Of a stretch of 64,000 nucleotides of DNA, positions 37,586-46,178 are shown piece after piece. The DNA lies in the NCBI GenBank assembly GCA_964580525.1, contig CAZOKN010000003.1, positions 1-64,000 of the forward strand. Direction: 5' to 3'. The stretch comes from CAZOKN01 sp964580525. GTDB lineage: Bacteria > Pseudomonadota > Alphaproteobacteria > Rickettsiales > UBA6187. Both the position numbers and the translations under genes were made by a program. Under the pieces are notes generated by a model, which saw only the letters and a program-made list of their open reading frames with translations, searched no databases and was not told where the DNA came from. The number at the start of each line of letters is the position of its first letter. Within the stretch, counting starts at the first letter, position 1.

Positions 37586-38635
37586 ATGGCAAGTGTAAAA
37601 AAAATCAGAGTTAGCATTGTTGGAGCCAGCGGCTATACAGGCGCGGAGCTTATAAGAATTTTGCATAACCATCCTAAAGCAGAAATTGTTAGTCTTATTG
37701 CCGAAAAAAATGCCGGTCAACCAATTGCTGATATTTACACACATCTTAGACCTTTTAAACTTCCTGATCTGATAAAAATCGAAGAAGCCAATTGGAAAAA
37801 TGTTGATGTTGTATTTTGTTGCTTGCCGCACGCGACTTCACAAGAAGTAATAAAAAACCTTCCTAAGCATTTGAAAATTATAGATCTTTCTGCAGATTTC
37901 AGACTGACAGACGCTGCTGTATATAAAGAATGGTATGGCCATGCCCACCAGGCACCAAAATTGCAAAAAGAAGCAGTTTATGGTCTTTGTGAGCTGTTCA
38001 GAAATGATATTAAAAAAGCTAGATTAATTGCAAATCCTGGCTGCTACCCAACAACAGCTATAGTTCCTCTCTTCCCACTTTTGGAAGCTGGTTTAATAGA
38101 AAGCAGTGACATAATAATCGATTCAAAATCAGGCACCAGTGGTGCCGGCAGATCAGCAAAGCAGGATATTTTATTCTGTGAAGTAAATGATGGATTTAAG
38201 GCTTATGGCGTTTGTAAACACAGACATATGCCGGAAATTGAGCAAGAACTTTCTATAGCTGCCGGGAAAAATATTAAGGTACATTTCAGCCCACAGCTTG
38301 TGGCAATGAACAGAGGCATACTTTCTACGATTTACGTAAAGCCTAAAAAAGGCAAAAAAATCGCTGATTTAAGAAAAATCCTCGAGAAAAAATATAAAAA
38401 TGAAGCATTTGTGCATGTTTTGCCAAATGGTCAACTCCCTTCAACACGGGATGTATATACAACAAATCAATGCATAATCGGCCTAACAGAAGGCAGGACA
38501 CCGGATAGAATTGTAATCGTTTCAGTTATTGATAACCTTGTAAAAGGCGCTTCTGGCCAAGCTGTACAGAATATGAATATAATTTTTGGTATTGATGAAA
38601 CTACCGGGCTGGATTTCTGCCCAGTATTTCCATAA
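37586..38635 (+). CDS. argC: N-acetyl-gamma-glutamyl-phosphate reductase ArgC
   Basis: Third step of arginine synthesis. The 349-residue product has 'VSIVGASGYTGAELIRIL', the catalytic Cys in 'ANPGCYPTTAI', and 'SGTSGAGRSAKQDILFCEVN'. ATG 37586 with GGAG upstream is preferred to an upstream TTG. No other arg gene is in the window. It is followed 11 bp later by the gamma-carbonic-anhydrase gene in the same direction. Confidence 0.95.
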   Translation: MASVKKIRVSIVGASGYTGAELIRILHNHPKAEIVSLIAEKNAGQPIADIYTHLRPFKLPDLIKIEEANWKNVDVVFCCLPHATSQEVIKNLPKHLKIIDLSADFRLTDAAVYKEWYGHAHQAPKLQKEAVYGLCELFRNDIKKARLIANPGCYPTTAIVPLFPLLEAGLIESSDIIIDSKSGTSGAGRSAKQDILFCEVNDGFKAYGVCKHRHMPEIEQELSIAAGKNIKVHFSPQLVAMNRGILSTIYVKPKKGKKIADLRKILEKKYKNEAFVHVLPNGQLPSTRDVYTTNQCIIGLTEGRTPDRIVIVSVIDNLVKGASGQAVQNMNIIFGIDETTGLDFCPVFP

Positions 38636-38646
38636 AAAGGAGCCCT

Positions 38647-39165
38647 ATGACACGCATATTTCCTGCATATAAAGGTATCTCGCCAAAAATTGCCCCTGAT
38701 GCTTTTGTCGCACCTAGTGCAGACATTATAGGCGATGTTGAAATTGGCAGTAAATGTGGAATCTGGTTTAATTGCGTTTTACGGGGCGATGTTGCACATA
38801 TTAGAATTGGCGACAGAACAAATATTCAGGATGGCACAGTAATCCACGTAACACGCGGTGGTCACCCAACGCTAATCGGCAGCGGTGTTACAATCGGCCA
38901 CAAAGCTTTACTACACGCATGCAAACTAGAGGATTCTTGCTTCGTAGGTATGGGCGCTATAATTATGGATGATGTGATTGTAGAATCCAGCGCCATGGTT
39001 GCCGCCGGAGCGCTAATTACTCCAGGAAAGATCGTTAAAAAAGGCCAGATCTGGGCTGGTAATCCAGGAAAATATTTCCGTGATCTAACCGAAAAAGAAG
39101 CTGCCTTCATCGCCATTTCCGAAAATAATTACGTCAAACATGTAGAAGAATATCTGGCTGGATGA
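38647..39165 (+). CDS. Gamma-carbonic-anhydrase-like left-handed beta-helix protein
   Basis: A 172-residue hexapeptide-repeat protein of the gamma-carbonic anhydrase/YrdA type. It has 'WFNCVLRGDVAHIRIGDRTN', 'HVTRGGHP' and 'GHKALLHACKLEDSCFVGMG', which retain the metal-ligand histidines. In mitochondria and alphaproteobacteria relatives associate with complex I. Activity is not assured. It shares an operon with argC by spacing. Confidence 0.92.
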   Translation: MTRIFPAYKGISPKIAPDAFVAPSADIIGDVEIGSKCGIWFNCVLRGDVAHIRIGDRTNIQDGTVIHVTRGGHPTLIGSGVTIGHKALLHACKLEDSCFVGMGAIIMDDVIVESSAMVAAGALITPGKIVKKGQIWAGNPGKYFRDLTEKEAAFIAISENNYVKHVEEYLAG

Positions 39166-39215
39166 TAATTCTTATTATAATTCTTGAATTTATCTTTATC
39201 CTACCTATCATAACC

Positions 39216-39228
39216 ATAGTTTAACTAT
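39216..39228. promoter_or_regulatory. Candidate ArsR self-operator
   Basis: The palindrome ATAGTT-T-AACTAT ends 9 bases before the ArsR-family start codon. The placement suggests autoregulation; the bound factor is inferred. Confidence 0.35.
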
Positions 39229-39237
39229 TATAAAATT

Positions 39238-39561
39238 ATGGAAGTTATGAAGATAAAAAAAGCATTAAAAATGTTATCAGCTTTATCTCAGGAAACCAGG
39301 CTTGCTATCTTTAAATTGCTAGTGCAGGAGGGTCCTGAAGGGATATCCGCTGGCGCAATTTCTGAAATTTTGCAAGTTCCCCCAACAACCCTCTCCTTTC
39401 ATTTGGCTCAACTTAGCGATTCAGGATTACTTAAATCTCACAAAAATGGTCGGGTTGTTATGTATGCAGCCAAGCATAAATCCTTCAAAAACCTCCATCG
39501 CTTTATCACCGAAAATTCCTATAAAAAGCGCCAAAAAGAGCTAAAAACAGAGGAAAATTAA
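39238..39561 (+). CDS. ArsR-family winged-helix transcription regulator
   Basis: A 107-residue DNA-binding repressor. The winged-helix pattern is clear: 'MLSALSQETRLAIFKLL', 'ISEILQVPPTTLSFHLAQLS' (recognition helix) and 'SGLLKSHKNGRVVMYAA' (wing). No metal-binding Cys pair is evident in the helix, so the signal is unknown. The ATG at 39238 lacks a ribosome site; ATG 39247 is an alternative. A nearby palindrome suggests autoregulation. Confidence 0.9.
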   Translation: MEVMKIKKALKMLSALSQETRLAIFKLLVQEGPEGISAGAISEILQVPPTTLSFHLAQLSDSGLLKSHKNGRVVMYAAKHKSFKNLHRFITENSYKKRQKELKTEEN

Positions 39562-39595
39562 CCTATTATTAAATATTATCCTATAATCTGTATAT

Positions 39596-40387
39596 ATGGC
39601 AAAAAATGACAATATATTGAGATTATTGATAAAAAATAGTACCAACCAGCGCGGGGTAAGTCTGGCTGAACTTGCTATTAGTGTAAGCATTATCGGTATA
39701 ATGCTGGCAGGAGTTTTAGGCGGAATGAACGTTATAAAAGCTTCAAACCTACGTCGTGTTGTCACAGAATTCACAACCTATAAACAAGCTGTAGATAATT
39801 TCGTAACTCAATATGGTTATTTACCAGGCGATATACCAACAGCATATAGTTTTTGGGGTGCAACTTGTGGCGCCAACACTTCCGGTGCGGCAGGATCCTG
39901 CAATGGTAGTGGAGATGGCACAATTGCAGCAATACAAAGCGGTGTTACACTGCCTTATGAAGATCTATTGGCCTGGAAACATCTAGCGCTTGCGGGTTTA
40001 ATCGGTGGCAGCTTCACTGGAACAAATATTGATGGCTCTACACGCTATAAGCTTGATGTCAACGCCCCGGCGTCCGCAGCTATTACAGACAGTATATATA
40101 GCTTCGCCTTTCAAGGAGGTGCTAGCGTGATTTATAGTACCACAGGCCATGCCTTTCACTTCGGCACAATCACAACAGGCAACCCTACATCTGCCGCTAT
40201 GTTATCAAAAGATGCTTACGCTATAGACAAAAAAATTGATGACGGCTTGGCCTCTTACGGCAACTTATACACTATAAGGGCAGGCTCTGGATGCGTCGAT
40301 GCTGTTTCTTCAGCTGCTTCAGCAAACTACGATTTCAGCAGCACAGTAAAAGGATGCCACTTATTATATTGGTATAAGAAATCCTAA
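39596..40387 (+). CDS. Prepilin-like protein
   Basis: A 263-residue pseudopilin. The leader is followed by NQRG|VSLAELAISVS and a hydrophobic helix (about 21-45). The body has 'YGYLPGDIPTAYSFWGATCG', matching the pattern of the prepilin at 24260, and 'GCVDAVSSAASANYDF' near the end with cysteines likely disulfide-bonded. It lies 34 bp after the ArsR gene, which may co-transcribe it. It overlaps the convergent lipoprotein gene by 4 bases. Confidence 0.78.
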   Translation: MAKNDNILRLLIKNSTNQRGVSLAELAISVSIIGIMLAGVLGGMNVIKASNLRRVVTEFTTYKQAVDNFVTQYGYLPGDIPTAYSFWGATCGANTSGAAGSCNGSGDGTIAAIQSGVTLPYEDLLAWKHLALAGLIGGSFTGTNIDGSTRYKLDVNAPASAAITDSIYSFAFQGGASVIYSTTGHAFHFGTITTGNPTSAAMLSKDAYAIDKKIDDGLASYGNLYTIRAGSGCVDAVSSAASANYDFSSTVKGCHLLYWYKKS

Positions 40388-40812
40388 TCAGGTGCTTTTA
40401 TCTGAGGAAAAATACCAAAGTCTTTTTTATCAATTTTTTTAGTCGATAAAATTTTCACAACTTTTAAATTTCCATCAAATTCAACTTCTGTCTGGTATAT
40501 TTTACCCTTTGTAAGCTCCAAAGGAGTTCCAAGGAATTCCCACAAACCGAAAGTCACCAAATCCATAACTCCATGCAAAACAGCACGGCCAGGGCTAGGC
40601 TTATTAGCCATATCATATTGATAGGTTTGAACTATATTGCCATTTGGCAAATTACGCATATCAACAGGAGTGCCCATTTCAAAATTAACAGTAGATTCAC
40701 CAGCGCCTTTCCTAACAGCTTCCATATTAGGAGCCTCACGGCCATTTATAGCCATCGCAACAGCACAACCATTCAGAGAAATAAGCAATAAAACTGCAAT
40801 AATTTTTTTCAT
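40384..40812 (-). CDS. Conserved lipoprotein, unknown function
   Basis: A 142-residue lipoprotein. The lipobox LNGC (cysteine at about 16) follows a hydrophobic signal. The body includes 'GAGESTVNFEMGTPVDMRN' and 'GRAVLHGVMDLVTFGLWEF', a pattern seen in widespread proteobacterial lipoproteins with a 'LGLWEVxGTP' core. Function is unknown. ATG 40812 is preferred to 40824. Confidence 0.78.
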   Translation of the reverse strand: MKKIIAVLLLISLNGCAVAMAINGREAPNMEAVRKGAGESTVNFEMGTPVDMRNLPNGNIVQTYQYDMANKPSPGRAVLHGVMDLVTFGLWEFLGTPLELTKGKIYQTEVEFDGNLKVVKILSTKKIDKKDFGIFPQIKAPD

Positions 40813-40900
40813 AATAGATTCCATAAATTTAAATAACTCCCGAATAATACAGAAAGATTATTACAGAAATATTACTGTTTTGAAAAAAGTGAAAATAAAT

Positions 40901-42211
40901 CTAGCGTCCAACCGACACATACTTAAGTCCCGATTTACTTACATCTTCCTGATCAAAAAGATTACGCAAGTCAACAATCAAGTCGCCTTTTATGAGATCT
41001 TTGACTTTTTGTAGATCAATTTTTTTGAACTCGTCCCATTCAGTCAAAATAACTACAGCATCGGCATCTTTTATCGCTTTGTAGCTATCTTTGCACCATT
41101 TTATATCACCTTCTGGCAATTCTTTTTTTGCTTCTTCCATACCTTGCGGGTCATAAACAGAAACAACAGCACCCTGAGACAACAACTCAGGAATTATAAC
41201 AAGGCTTGGACTATAACGCATATCATCAGTGTTTGCCTTAAATGTAAGGCCTAATATAGCAATATTTTTTCCTTCAACATTGCCACCACAGGCCGCAACA
41301 ATTTTATGTACCATCCTCTGTCTGCGTTCATCATTAGAAGAAATAACCGATTCAACTATACGTGTTGGAAACCCAGCATCTGAGGCAATATATGTAAGTG
41401 CCAAAGTATCTTTCGGAAAGCAAGAACCACCATAACCAGGTCCGGGTTGCATATACTTGCCGCCAATACGCTTATCCATGCCCATACCTTTTAGTACAAG
41501 ATCAATATCTGCACCTACACCCTCACAAATATCGGCTACTTCATTAGCAAAGGCAATTTTTGTCGCCAGGAAAGCGTTAGAAGCATATTTAATCAATTCA
41601 GCAGTAGCTATATTGGTGAACAAAATAGGTACACCCTCACCTACTAAATTTCTATAAAGCATCTGCATAGTATTTTGCGTGTAAGCAGATTCGGCACCAA
41701 TTATGATTCTATCCGGGTGCATAAAATCGTCTATCGCAGCTCCTTCTCTAAGGAATTCAGGGTTAGATGCAACTTCACATCCCTGCACAGAAGATTTCTT
41801 TGCAAGGATTTCAGCAACTTTCTTTCCCGTTCCAACCGGAACAGTTGATTTAGTTACAACTACAGTTTTATAAGAAAGATTTTCCGCAATTTCTTCTACA
41901 GCCGCAAATATATATTTAAGATCAGCACGGCCAGTTCTTTCATCCGTTGGAGTACCAACTGCTAACAAAATAACATCCGCTTTTTCAAACAAAGCATTTT
42001 TTAAAGAAGTAGTAAAACTAATATTTTTTGCAGCATAGTTACGCCGTACTATTTCTTCAAGCCCTGGCTCATATATTGGAATTATACCTTTGATAAGCTT
42101 ACTTATTTTATCTTCGCTTTTATCAACACAAACAACATCATGCCCCATATCGGCAAAACATGCTCCGGAAACTAAACCAACATAACCTGTACCTATTACG
42201 ACTATTCTCAT
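40901..42211 (-). CDS. ugd: UDP-glucose 6-dehydrogenase Ugd
   Basis: Oxidises UDP-glucose to UDP-glucuronate. The 436-residue product has the NAD loop 'GTGYVGLVSGACFADMGHD', the catalytic Cys in 'GPGYGGSCFPKDTLAL', and 'NIAILGLTFKANTDDMRYSP'. It follows galU by 28 bp as an operon that supplies the substrate for the 4-epimerase at 36534. Confidence 0.97.
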   Translation of the reverse strand: MRIVVIGTGYVGLVSGACFADMGHDVVCVDKSEDKISKLIKGIIPIYEPGLEEIVRRNYAAKNISFTTSLKNALFEKADVILLAVGTPTDERTGRADLKYIFAAVEEIAENLSYKTVVVTKSTVPVGTGKKVAEILAKKSSVQGCEVASNPEFLREGAAIDDFMHPDRIIIGAESAYTQNTMQMLYRNLVGEGVPILFTNIATAELIKYASNAFLATKIAFANEVADICEGVGADIDLVLKGMGMDKRIGGKYMQPGPGYGGSCFPKDTLALTYIASDAGFPTRIVESVISSNDERRQRMVHKIVAACGGNVEGKNIAILGLTFKANTDDMRYSPSLVIIPELLSQGAVVSVYDPQGMEEAKKELPEGDIKWCKDSYKAIKDADAVVILTEWDEFKKIDLQKVKDLIKGDLIVDLRNLFDQEDVSKSGLKYVSVGR

Positions 42212-42239
42212 TATTGTATTTATCCGTTTTCTATTAACG

Positions 42240-43115
42240 CTACTTATACTTTTTTATCATATCAACAACCCGCTCACGCATATCGCGTTCTTCCATGGCA
42301 TAAGCGATATTTGCATCAAGCCAACCAACACGATTACCACAATCAAATCTTTTTCCTTCAAATTTAAATCCATAAAACGGCGATGATGGCAGCATTTTTG
42401 CCATTGCGTCCGTAAGCTGAATTTCGCCATCTTTCGCAGCCTGACCTTTTTCGAGATAACTAAATATTTCAGGCTGTAAAATATATCTACCGGTCAAAGA
42501 AAGGTTAGACGGAGCCTTCTCCGGAGCCGGTTTTTCTACCATTCCTTTGGCCTTTATAAGACGACCATTTTCACTTTCCGGATCGAGTATACCATATTTA
42601 CTTGTTTGCTCCTTAGGAACTTCCGCAACAGCGATAACATTTCCGCCACCAACTTCATTATAAGCCGTAACCATCTGGGCAAGAAGGCCTTTTTTTGGAT
42701 TTAAAACCATCTCATCTGCCAGCAATACGGCAAAAGGCTCATCATGAATTAAATGTCTCGCACACCAAACCGCGTGGCCAAGACCTCTAGGCTCGCGCTG
42801 AGGCACAAAAGCTATCTGACCGGAGGATGGAGTCCAGTCCCGTACCTGCGCCAAAACATCTTTTTTATCGCCTTCTGATAACACAGCCTGCAACTCAAAG
42901 GCATGGTCAAAATGATTGTTTATCGCACTCTTATTACGCCCTGTGATAAATATAAATTCTTCGATACCCGCTTCAACCGCCTCTTCAAAAGCATACTGAA
43001 TCAATGGCTTAGCTACAACTGGCAGCATTTCTTTCGGTATTGCTTTTGTAGCAGGTAGAAACCTAGTTCCTAATCCACCCACAGGAAAAACGGCTTTTTT
43101 TATTGGTTTTGCCAT
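42240..43115 (-). CDS. galU: UTP-glucose-1-phosphate uridylyltransferase GalU
   Basis: Makes UDP-glucose. A 291-residue enzyme with 'FPVGGLGTRFLPATKAIPKE' then 'LPVVAKPLIQYAFEEAVEAG', and 'RFDCGNRVGWLDANIAYA' late in the chain. ATG 43115 with a G-rich site upstream is preferred; the longer frame to 43163 would run through dispersed repeat copy C. It is in an operon with ugd. Confidence 0.96.
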   Translation of the reverse strand: MAKPIKKAVFPVGGLGTRFLPATKAIPKEMLPVVAKPLIQYAFEEAVEAGIEEFIFITGRNKSAINNHFDHAFELQAVLSEGDKKDVLAQVRDWTPSSGQIAFVPQREPRGLGHAVWCARHLIHDEPFAVLLADEMVLNPKKGLLAQMVTAYNEVGGGNVIAVAEVPKEQTSKYGILDPESENGRLIKAKGMVEKPAPEKAPSNLSLTGRYILQPEIFSYLEKGQAAKDGEIQLTDAMAKMLPSSPFYGFKFEGKRFDCGNRVGWLDANIAYAMEERDMRERVVDMIKKYK

Positions 43116-43142
43116 ATAAGACCCCCGATTAAATCGCGTATC

Positions 43143-43214
43143 AGCATATTGACGCATTCGCATATTGGCAAGGGAAAACCAATCATCGTTGGAAGTTGTT
43201 CCTTGTCGATATGC
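43143..43214. repeat. Dispersed intergenic repeat, copy C (partial)
   Basis: It starts with AGCATATTGACGCATTCG (43143-43160), 16 of 18 identical to copy A. GCATATTGGCAAGG (43160-43173) pairs 12 of 14 with CCTTGTCGATATGC (43201-43214). It lies between galU and rpmG. Confidence 0.55.
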
Positions 43215-43240
43215 TATTTATAGCGTACTTATTTTTCCTG

Positions 43241-43268
43241 TTGACATCTAAATTAAAACCCTTATTTT
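43241..43268 (+). promoter_or_regulatory. Predicted rpmG promoter
   Basis: TTGACA (43241-43246), a 16-base spacer and TATTTT (43263-43268), about 40 bases before the L33 start. Confidence 0.55.
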
Positions 43269-43307
43269 CACGCCTCCTGTTTTGTTTCATTTATTAGATT
43301 AGAAAAA

Positions 43308-43589
43308 ATGGCTAAAAAGAACACTATATTGGTTAAATTGACGAGCACTGGGTTTAATGCCAAAGGCAAACCTACAGGCACTTATTTTGTTAAAAAAAGA
43401 AATCCTAAGAAGGTTACAGAGAAGCTATCCTTTAGGAAGTTTGATCCTGCAGCGTTTGCTGATGCTGATGGTAAAACTGCCGATGGCGGAACTTATGATG
43501 TTAAAGCTGGTGGCGCTGTTAAAGCCTCGAAAAAAGGTATGCACGTTCTTTTCGTTGAAAAGAAAATGCCAAATCCTAAGGCTTCCTAG
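43308..43589 (+). CDS. rpmG: Ribosomal protein L33 with large internal insertion
   Basis: A 93-residue L33; the usual length is about 55. The start '[15 protein letters not shown]' and '[20 protein letters not shown]' match bacterial L33. The end '[10 protein letters not shown]' corresponds to the usual 'HVLFKEAKIK'. Between them, at about 48-77, is an inserted Gly/Ala/Asp-rich segment replacing the normal 'VVRK' link, and the first loop is also a few residues longer. A promoter and a strong terminator flank it. It is the likely sole L33 here; no second copy is in the window. Confidence 0.88.
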   Translation: MAKKNTILVKLTSTGFNAKGKPTGTYFVKKRNPKKVTEKLSFRKFDPAAFADADGKTADGGTYDVKAGGAVKASKKGMHVLFVEKKMPNPKAS

Positions 43590-43645
43590 TCTTAAAGTAT
43601 AATAGAATTTTACGAATTAACCGAAAGGTTGATTACCTCCTTTTG

Positions 43646-43673
43646 CCCCTGCGCCTCTGGCGCGGGGGTTTTT
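43646..43673 (+). terminator. Rho-independent terminator after rpmG
   Basis: A GC-rich 10-bp stem CCCCTGCGCC / GGCGCGGGGG with a 3-base loop, followed by TTTTT. It is the strongest terminator in the window. Confidence 0.9.
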
Positions 43674-43747
43674 GTTTCCAGAACTATTCCTCTATTGACT
43701 ATCGCCCCTTATGAGGACTATATAAACAAAAAAAACAGAGAAATAAA

Positions 43748-43945
43748 ATGAGTCAATCCTATATAGTAATCGCCCTAGCTGCTGCCACTCTCCTTGTTTT
43801 AATAATTGGTGTTATTTTCATGGCCAAAGGCGGTAAAATTAACAAGGAATATAGCAATAAACTGATGGTCGCTCGCGTTGTTTTACAAGCCACAGCCATT
43901 GGTTTACTTGCTGTTTTAATGTTTTGTACCAAACATGGCAATTGA
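43748..43945 (+). CDS. HIG1-type twin-transmembrane protein
   Basis: A 65-residue protein with two helices (about 5-26 and 42-62) joined by the family loop 'NKEYSNKLMVARVVLQ'. It belongs to the HIG1/hypoxia-induced family, linked in mitochondria to cytochrome oxidase supercomplexes and common in alphaproteobacteria. It lies 75 bp after the rpmG terminator. Confidence 0.87.
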   Translation: MSQSYIVIALAAATLLVLIIGVIFMAKGGKINKEYSNKLMVARVVLQATAIGLLAVLMFCTKHGN

Positions 43946-44033
43946 AGTTGCGGATAACTAAAAAACCCATTGCACAATAAAAACAAATCATTATACCTGC
44001 AAATATTAAAGCCACCCAAAAAAGGATCAAATT

Positions 44034-44213
44034 ATGAAGAATGTTATATTAGCTTGCTTGGCAGCTATACTTTTGTCAGCCTGCACCGTACACGCTGAAC
44101 CTTGGAGATTTAAAGTTCCTGATTTTCTTGTAATTGATGGAGATCATCATGAAGGTGGCGGAAAAGGCGGAAAATTCTGCCCTCCTGGACAGGCTAAAAA
44201 AGGCAATTGCTAG
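44034..44213 (+). CDS. 59-residue lipoprotein ending FCPPGQAKKGNC
   Basis: A short gene with AAAGGA in front of the ATG. The product has a hydrophobic signal with LLSAC lipobox (Cys 17), then 'EPWRFKVPDFLVIDGDHHEG', a Gly-rich linker and the cysteine-containing end KFCPPGQAKKGNC. Similar ends occur in small secreted proteobacterial proteins of unknown role. A clear terminator follows within 25 bp. It is probably single-gene or co-transcribed with HIG1. Confidence 0.75.
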   Translation: MKNVILACLAAILLSACTVHAEPWRFKVPDFLVIDGDHHEGGGKGGKFCPPGQAKKGNC

Positions 44214-44233
44214 ATAGCTTTTAAAAAATGACG

Positions 44234-44263
44234 AAACAGGGAGATTTTCTCCCTGTTTTTTTT
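44234..44263 (+). terminator. Rho-independent terminator
   Basis: The stem AAACAGGGAGA / TCTCCCTGTTT with a three-base loop, continuing into a T run, placed 20 bp after the micro-lipoprotein stop. Confidence 0.88.
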
Positions 44264-44346
44264 GATATTTTACTATCAATACAAGAAAAAAGTATTATTT
44301 ATTCAACTTTTAGGTTATAATAACGATACCATAAAGGGGTGTTATT

Positions 44347-45474
44347 ATGCTAATTGGTATTCCTAAAGAAATAAAAGTAAATGAATATAGGGTAAGCATT
44401 TCTCCCAGGGGCGTAAGGGAATTATGCCACCACGGTCATCAGGTTTTGGTACAAAAACAGGCAGGACACGCCATAGGATTTGATGATAGGCACTATCAAG
44501 AGGCAGGAGCATTAGTTCTAGAAACAGCCCAAGAAATATACGATCAAGCTGAAATGATAGTAAAAGTTAAGGAACCGCAGCTTGAGGAATGTCATTTGCT
44601 ACGCGAAGGCCAAATATTATTTGCTTATTTACATTTAGCAGCAATTCCGAGAGTAGCAGAAGCATTAATAGAAAGCGGATGCATCGCAATAGCTTACGAA
44701 ACCGTCACTTCTGATGATGGTGGACTGCCTTTACTTGCACCTATGAGCGAAGTTGCTGGACGCGTGGCGGTACAAGTTGGAGCTTATTGCCTTGAACGTG
44801 AAAATGGTGGACGCGGAACATTGCTTGGCGGCGTTCCTGGCGTTGAACCTGGAAAAGTTACGATTATAGGTGGCGGCGTTGTGGGAACTAACGCAGCTAT
44901 AATTGCTTCCGGCATGGGTGCTGATGTTACTATAATCGACCGCTCAGTGAAAAAAATTCGTGATCTTGAATCTCGTTTTGGTTCTAGAAAAATTAAGGGT
45001 ATATACGGTTCCGTTGATGCTATAGATGAGTATGTTGTTAATTCTGATCTAGTAATTGGTGCCGTTTTGGTACCTGGCGCTTCTTCACCAAAAGTTATAA
45101 CCGCCGATATGGTTAAACGTATGCTTAGAGGCTCGGTTTTAGTTGATGTTGCTATCGATCAGGGCGGCTGCTCTGAAACCAGCAAACCAACAACGCATGA
45201 TAATCCAACTTTCACAGTTGATGAAGTCGTACATTATTGCGTTACCAACATGCCTAGTGCAGTAGCCAGAACCGCTACAAAAGCTCTCGAAAATGCCACC
45301 TTACCATACATACTTCAACTTGCTAATAATGGTTATAGAGCTGCATTTAAAGAAGATTTAAATTTCCGCAATGGGCTTAATCTTTGCCGCGGACGTGTAA
45401 CTCACGAAGCCGTCGCTACAGCACTAAGCCATTCATACGTTCCACCAAGCACGTTTATAAATACCGGGAATTAG
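44347..45474 (+). CDS. ald: Alanine dehydrogenase Ald
   Basis: NAD-dependent interconversion of alanine and pyruvate plus ammonia. The 375-residue length is normal. Features are '[20 protein letters not shown]', '[13 protein letters not shown]' and the NAD fold '[20 protein letters not shown]', with a late '[15 protein letters not shown]'. It ends against rnd, which is on the opposite strand. Confidence 0.97.
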   Translation: MLIGIPKEIKVNEYRVSISPRGVRELCHHGHQVLVQKQAGHAIGFDDRHYQEAGALVLETAQEIYDQAEMIVKVKEPQLEECHLLREGQILFAYLHLAAIPRVAEALIESGCIAIAYETVTSDDGGLPLLAPMSEVAGRVAVQVGAYCLERENGGRGTLLGGVPGVEPGKVTIIGGGVVGTNAAIIASGMGADVTIIDRSVKKIRDLESRFGSRKIKGIYGSVDAIDEYVVNSDLVIGAVLVPGASSPKVITADMVKRMLRGSVLVDVAIDQGGCSETSKPTTHDNPTFTVDEVVHYCVTNMPSAVARTATKALENATLPYILQLANNGYRAAFKEDLNFRNGLNLCRGRVTHEAVATALSHSYVPPSTFINTGN

Positions 45475-46095
45475 TTATTTACTAGCGTGCGCGAAAATGT
45501 CATGCTCTGCCCAACCAGCCAGGTCAAGTTCCGCACGCGCGCCAAGGAAATCAAAGCATTTTTGCGCCAATTCCATACGCCCTTCCCTAACAAGCATAAC
45601 ATCAAGCTTTTCTTTCAATTCATGCAAGTATAACACGTCAGAAGCTGCATATTGAATTTGCTCTTTTGTTAAGGCTTCCGCACCCCAGTCAGATGATTGC
45701 TGTTGTTTGGAAATTTTTCTATCCAACAATTCCTGGCATAAATCTTTCAGACCATGCGCATCGGTGTAGGTCCTAACTAGCTTAGAAGCAATTTTTGTGC
45801 AATATACAGGAGCTGTCAAAACACCAAGATATTGCTTCATAACTGCCACGTCAAAGCGGGCAAAGTGAAAAATCTTTATAATGTTTTTATCCTGCATAAG
45901 TTTTTTTAAGTTAGGCGCGTCGTACGTTTTTCTATCAAGTTGCACAACGTGGGCATCGCCATCTCCCCCCGAAAGTTGTACCACACAAAGCTTATCCCGT
46001 AGATTGTTAAGTCCCATAGTTTCCGTATCAATCGCAACGGAGCCTTTGAATTTAACTTTATCAGGAAGGTCGCCTTTGTGGAAATGAACTGTCAT
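45475..46095 (-). CDS. rnd: Ribonuclease D-like 3'-5' exonuclease
   Basis: A 206-residue DEDD exonuclease catalytic domain. The motifs are 'AIDTETMGL' (Asp/Glu), 'KIFHFARFDVAVM' and 'YAASDVLYLHELKEKL' (Tyr/Asp). It lacks the HRDC domains of full-length RNase D, the short form common in alphaproteobacteria. ATG 46095 is preferred to a TTG at 46101. The promoter region is cut by the assembly gap 28 bp upstream. Confidence 0.92.
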   Translation of the reverse strand: MTVHFHKGDLPDKVKFKGSVAIDTETMGLNNLRDKLCVVQLSGGDGDAHVVQLDRKTYDAPNLKKLMQDKNIIKIFHFARFDVAVMKQYLGVLTAPVYCTKIASKLVRTYTDAHGLKDLCQELLDRKISKQQQSSDWGAEALTKEQIQYAASDVLYLHELKEKLDVMLVREGRMELAQKCFDFLGARAELDLAGWAEHDIFAHASK

Positions 46096-46122
46096 GTGCA
46101 AAACTTCATTTGAGTTGAACTT

Positions 46123-46132
46123 NNNNNNNNNN
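46123..46132. other. Assembly gap (10 N)
   Basis: An undetermined run between rnd and the next intergenic region; its true length is unknown. Confidence 0.97.
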
Positions 46133-46178
46133 CTTTATAGATATATCTTTTGAGTTTTTTAGTCTACTCATAAAAAAC

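Noticed and set aside
43116..43163. An N-terminal extension of GalU to 43163
   Set aside because: It would translate repeat copy C, and family members begin at the MAKPIKKAVFP-type start.
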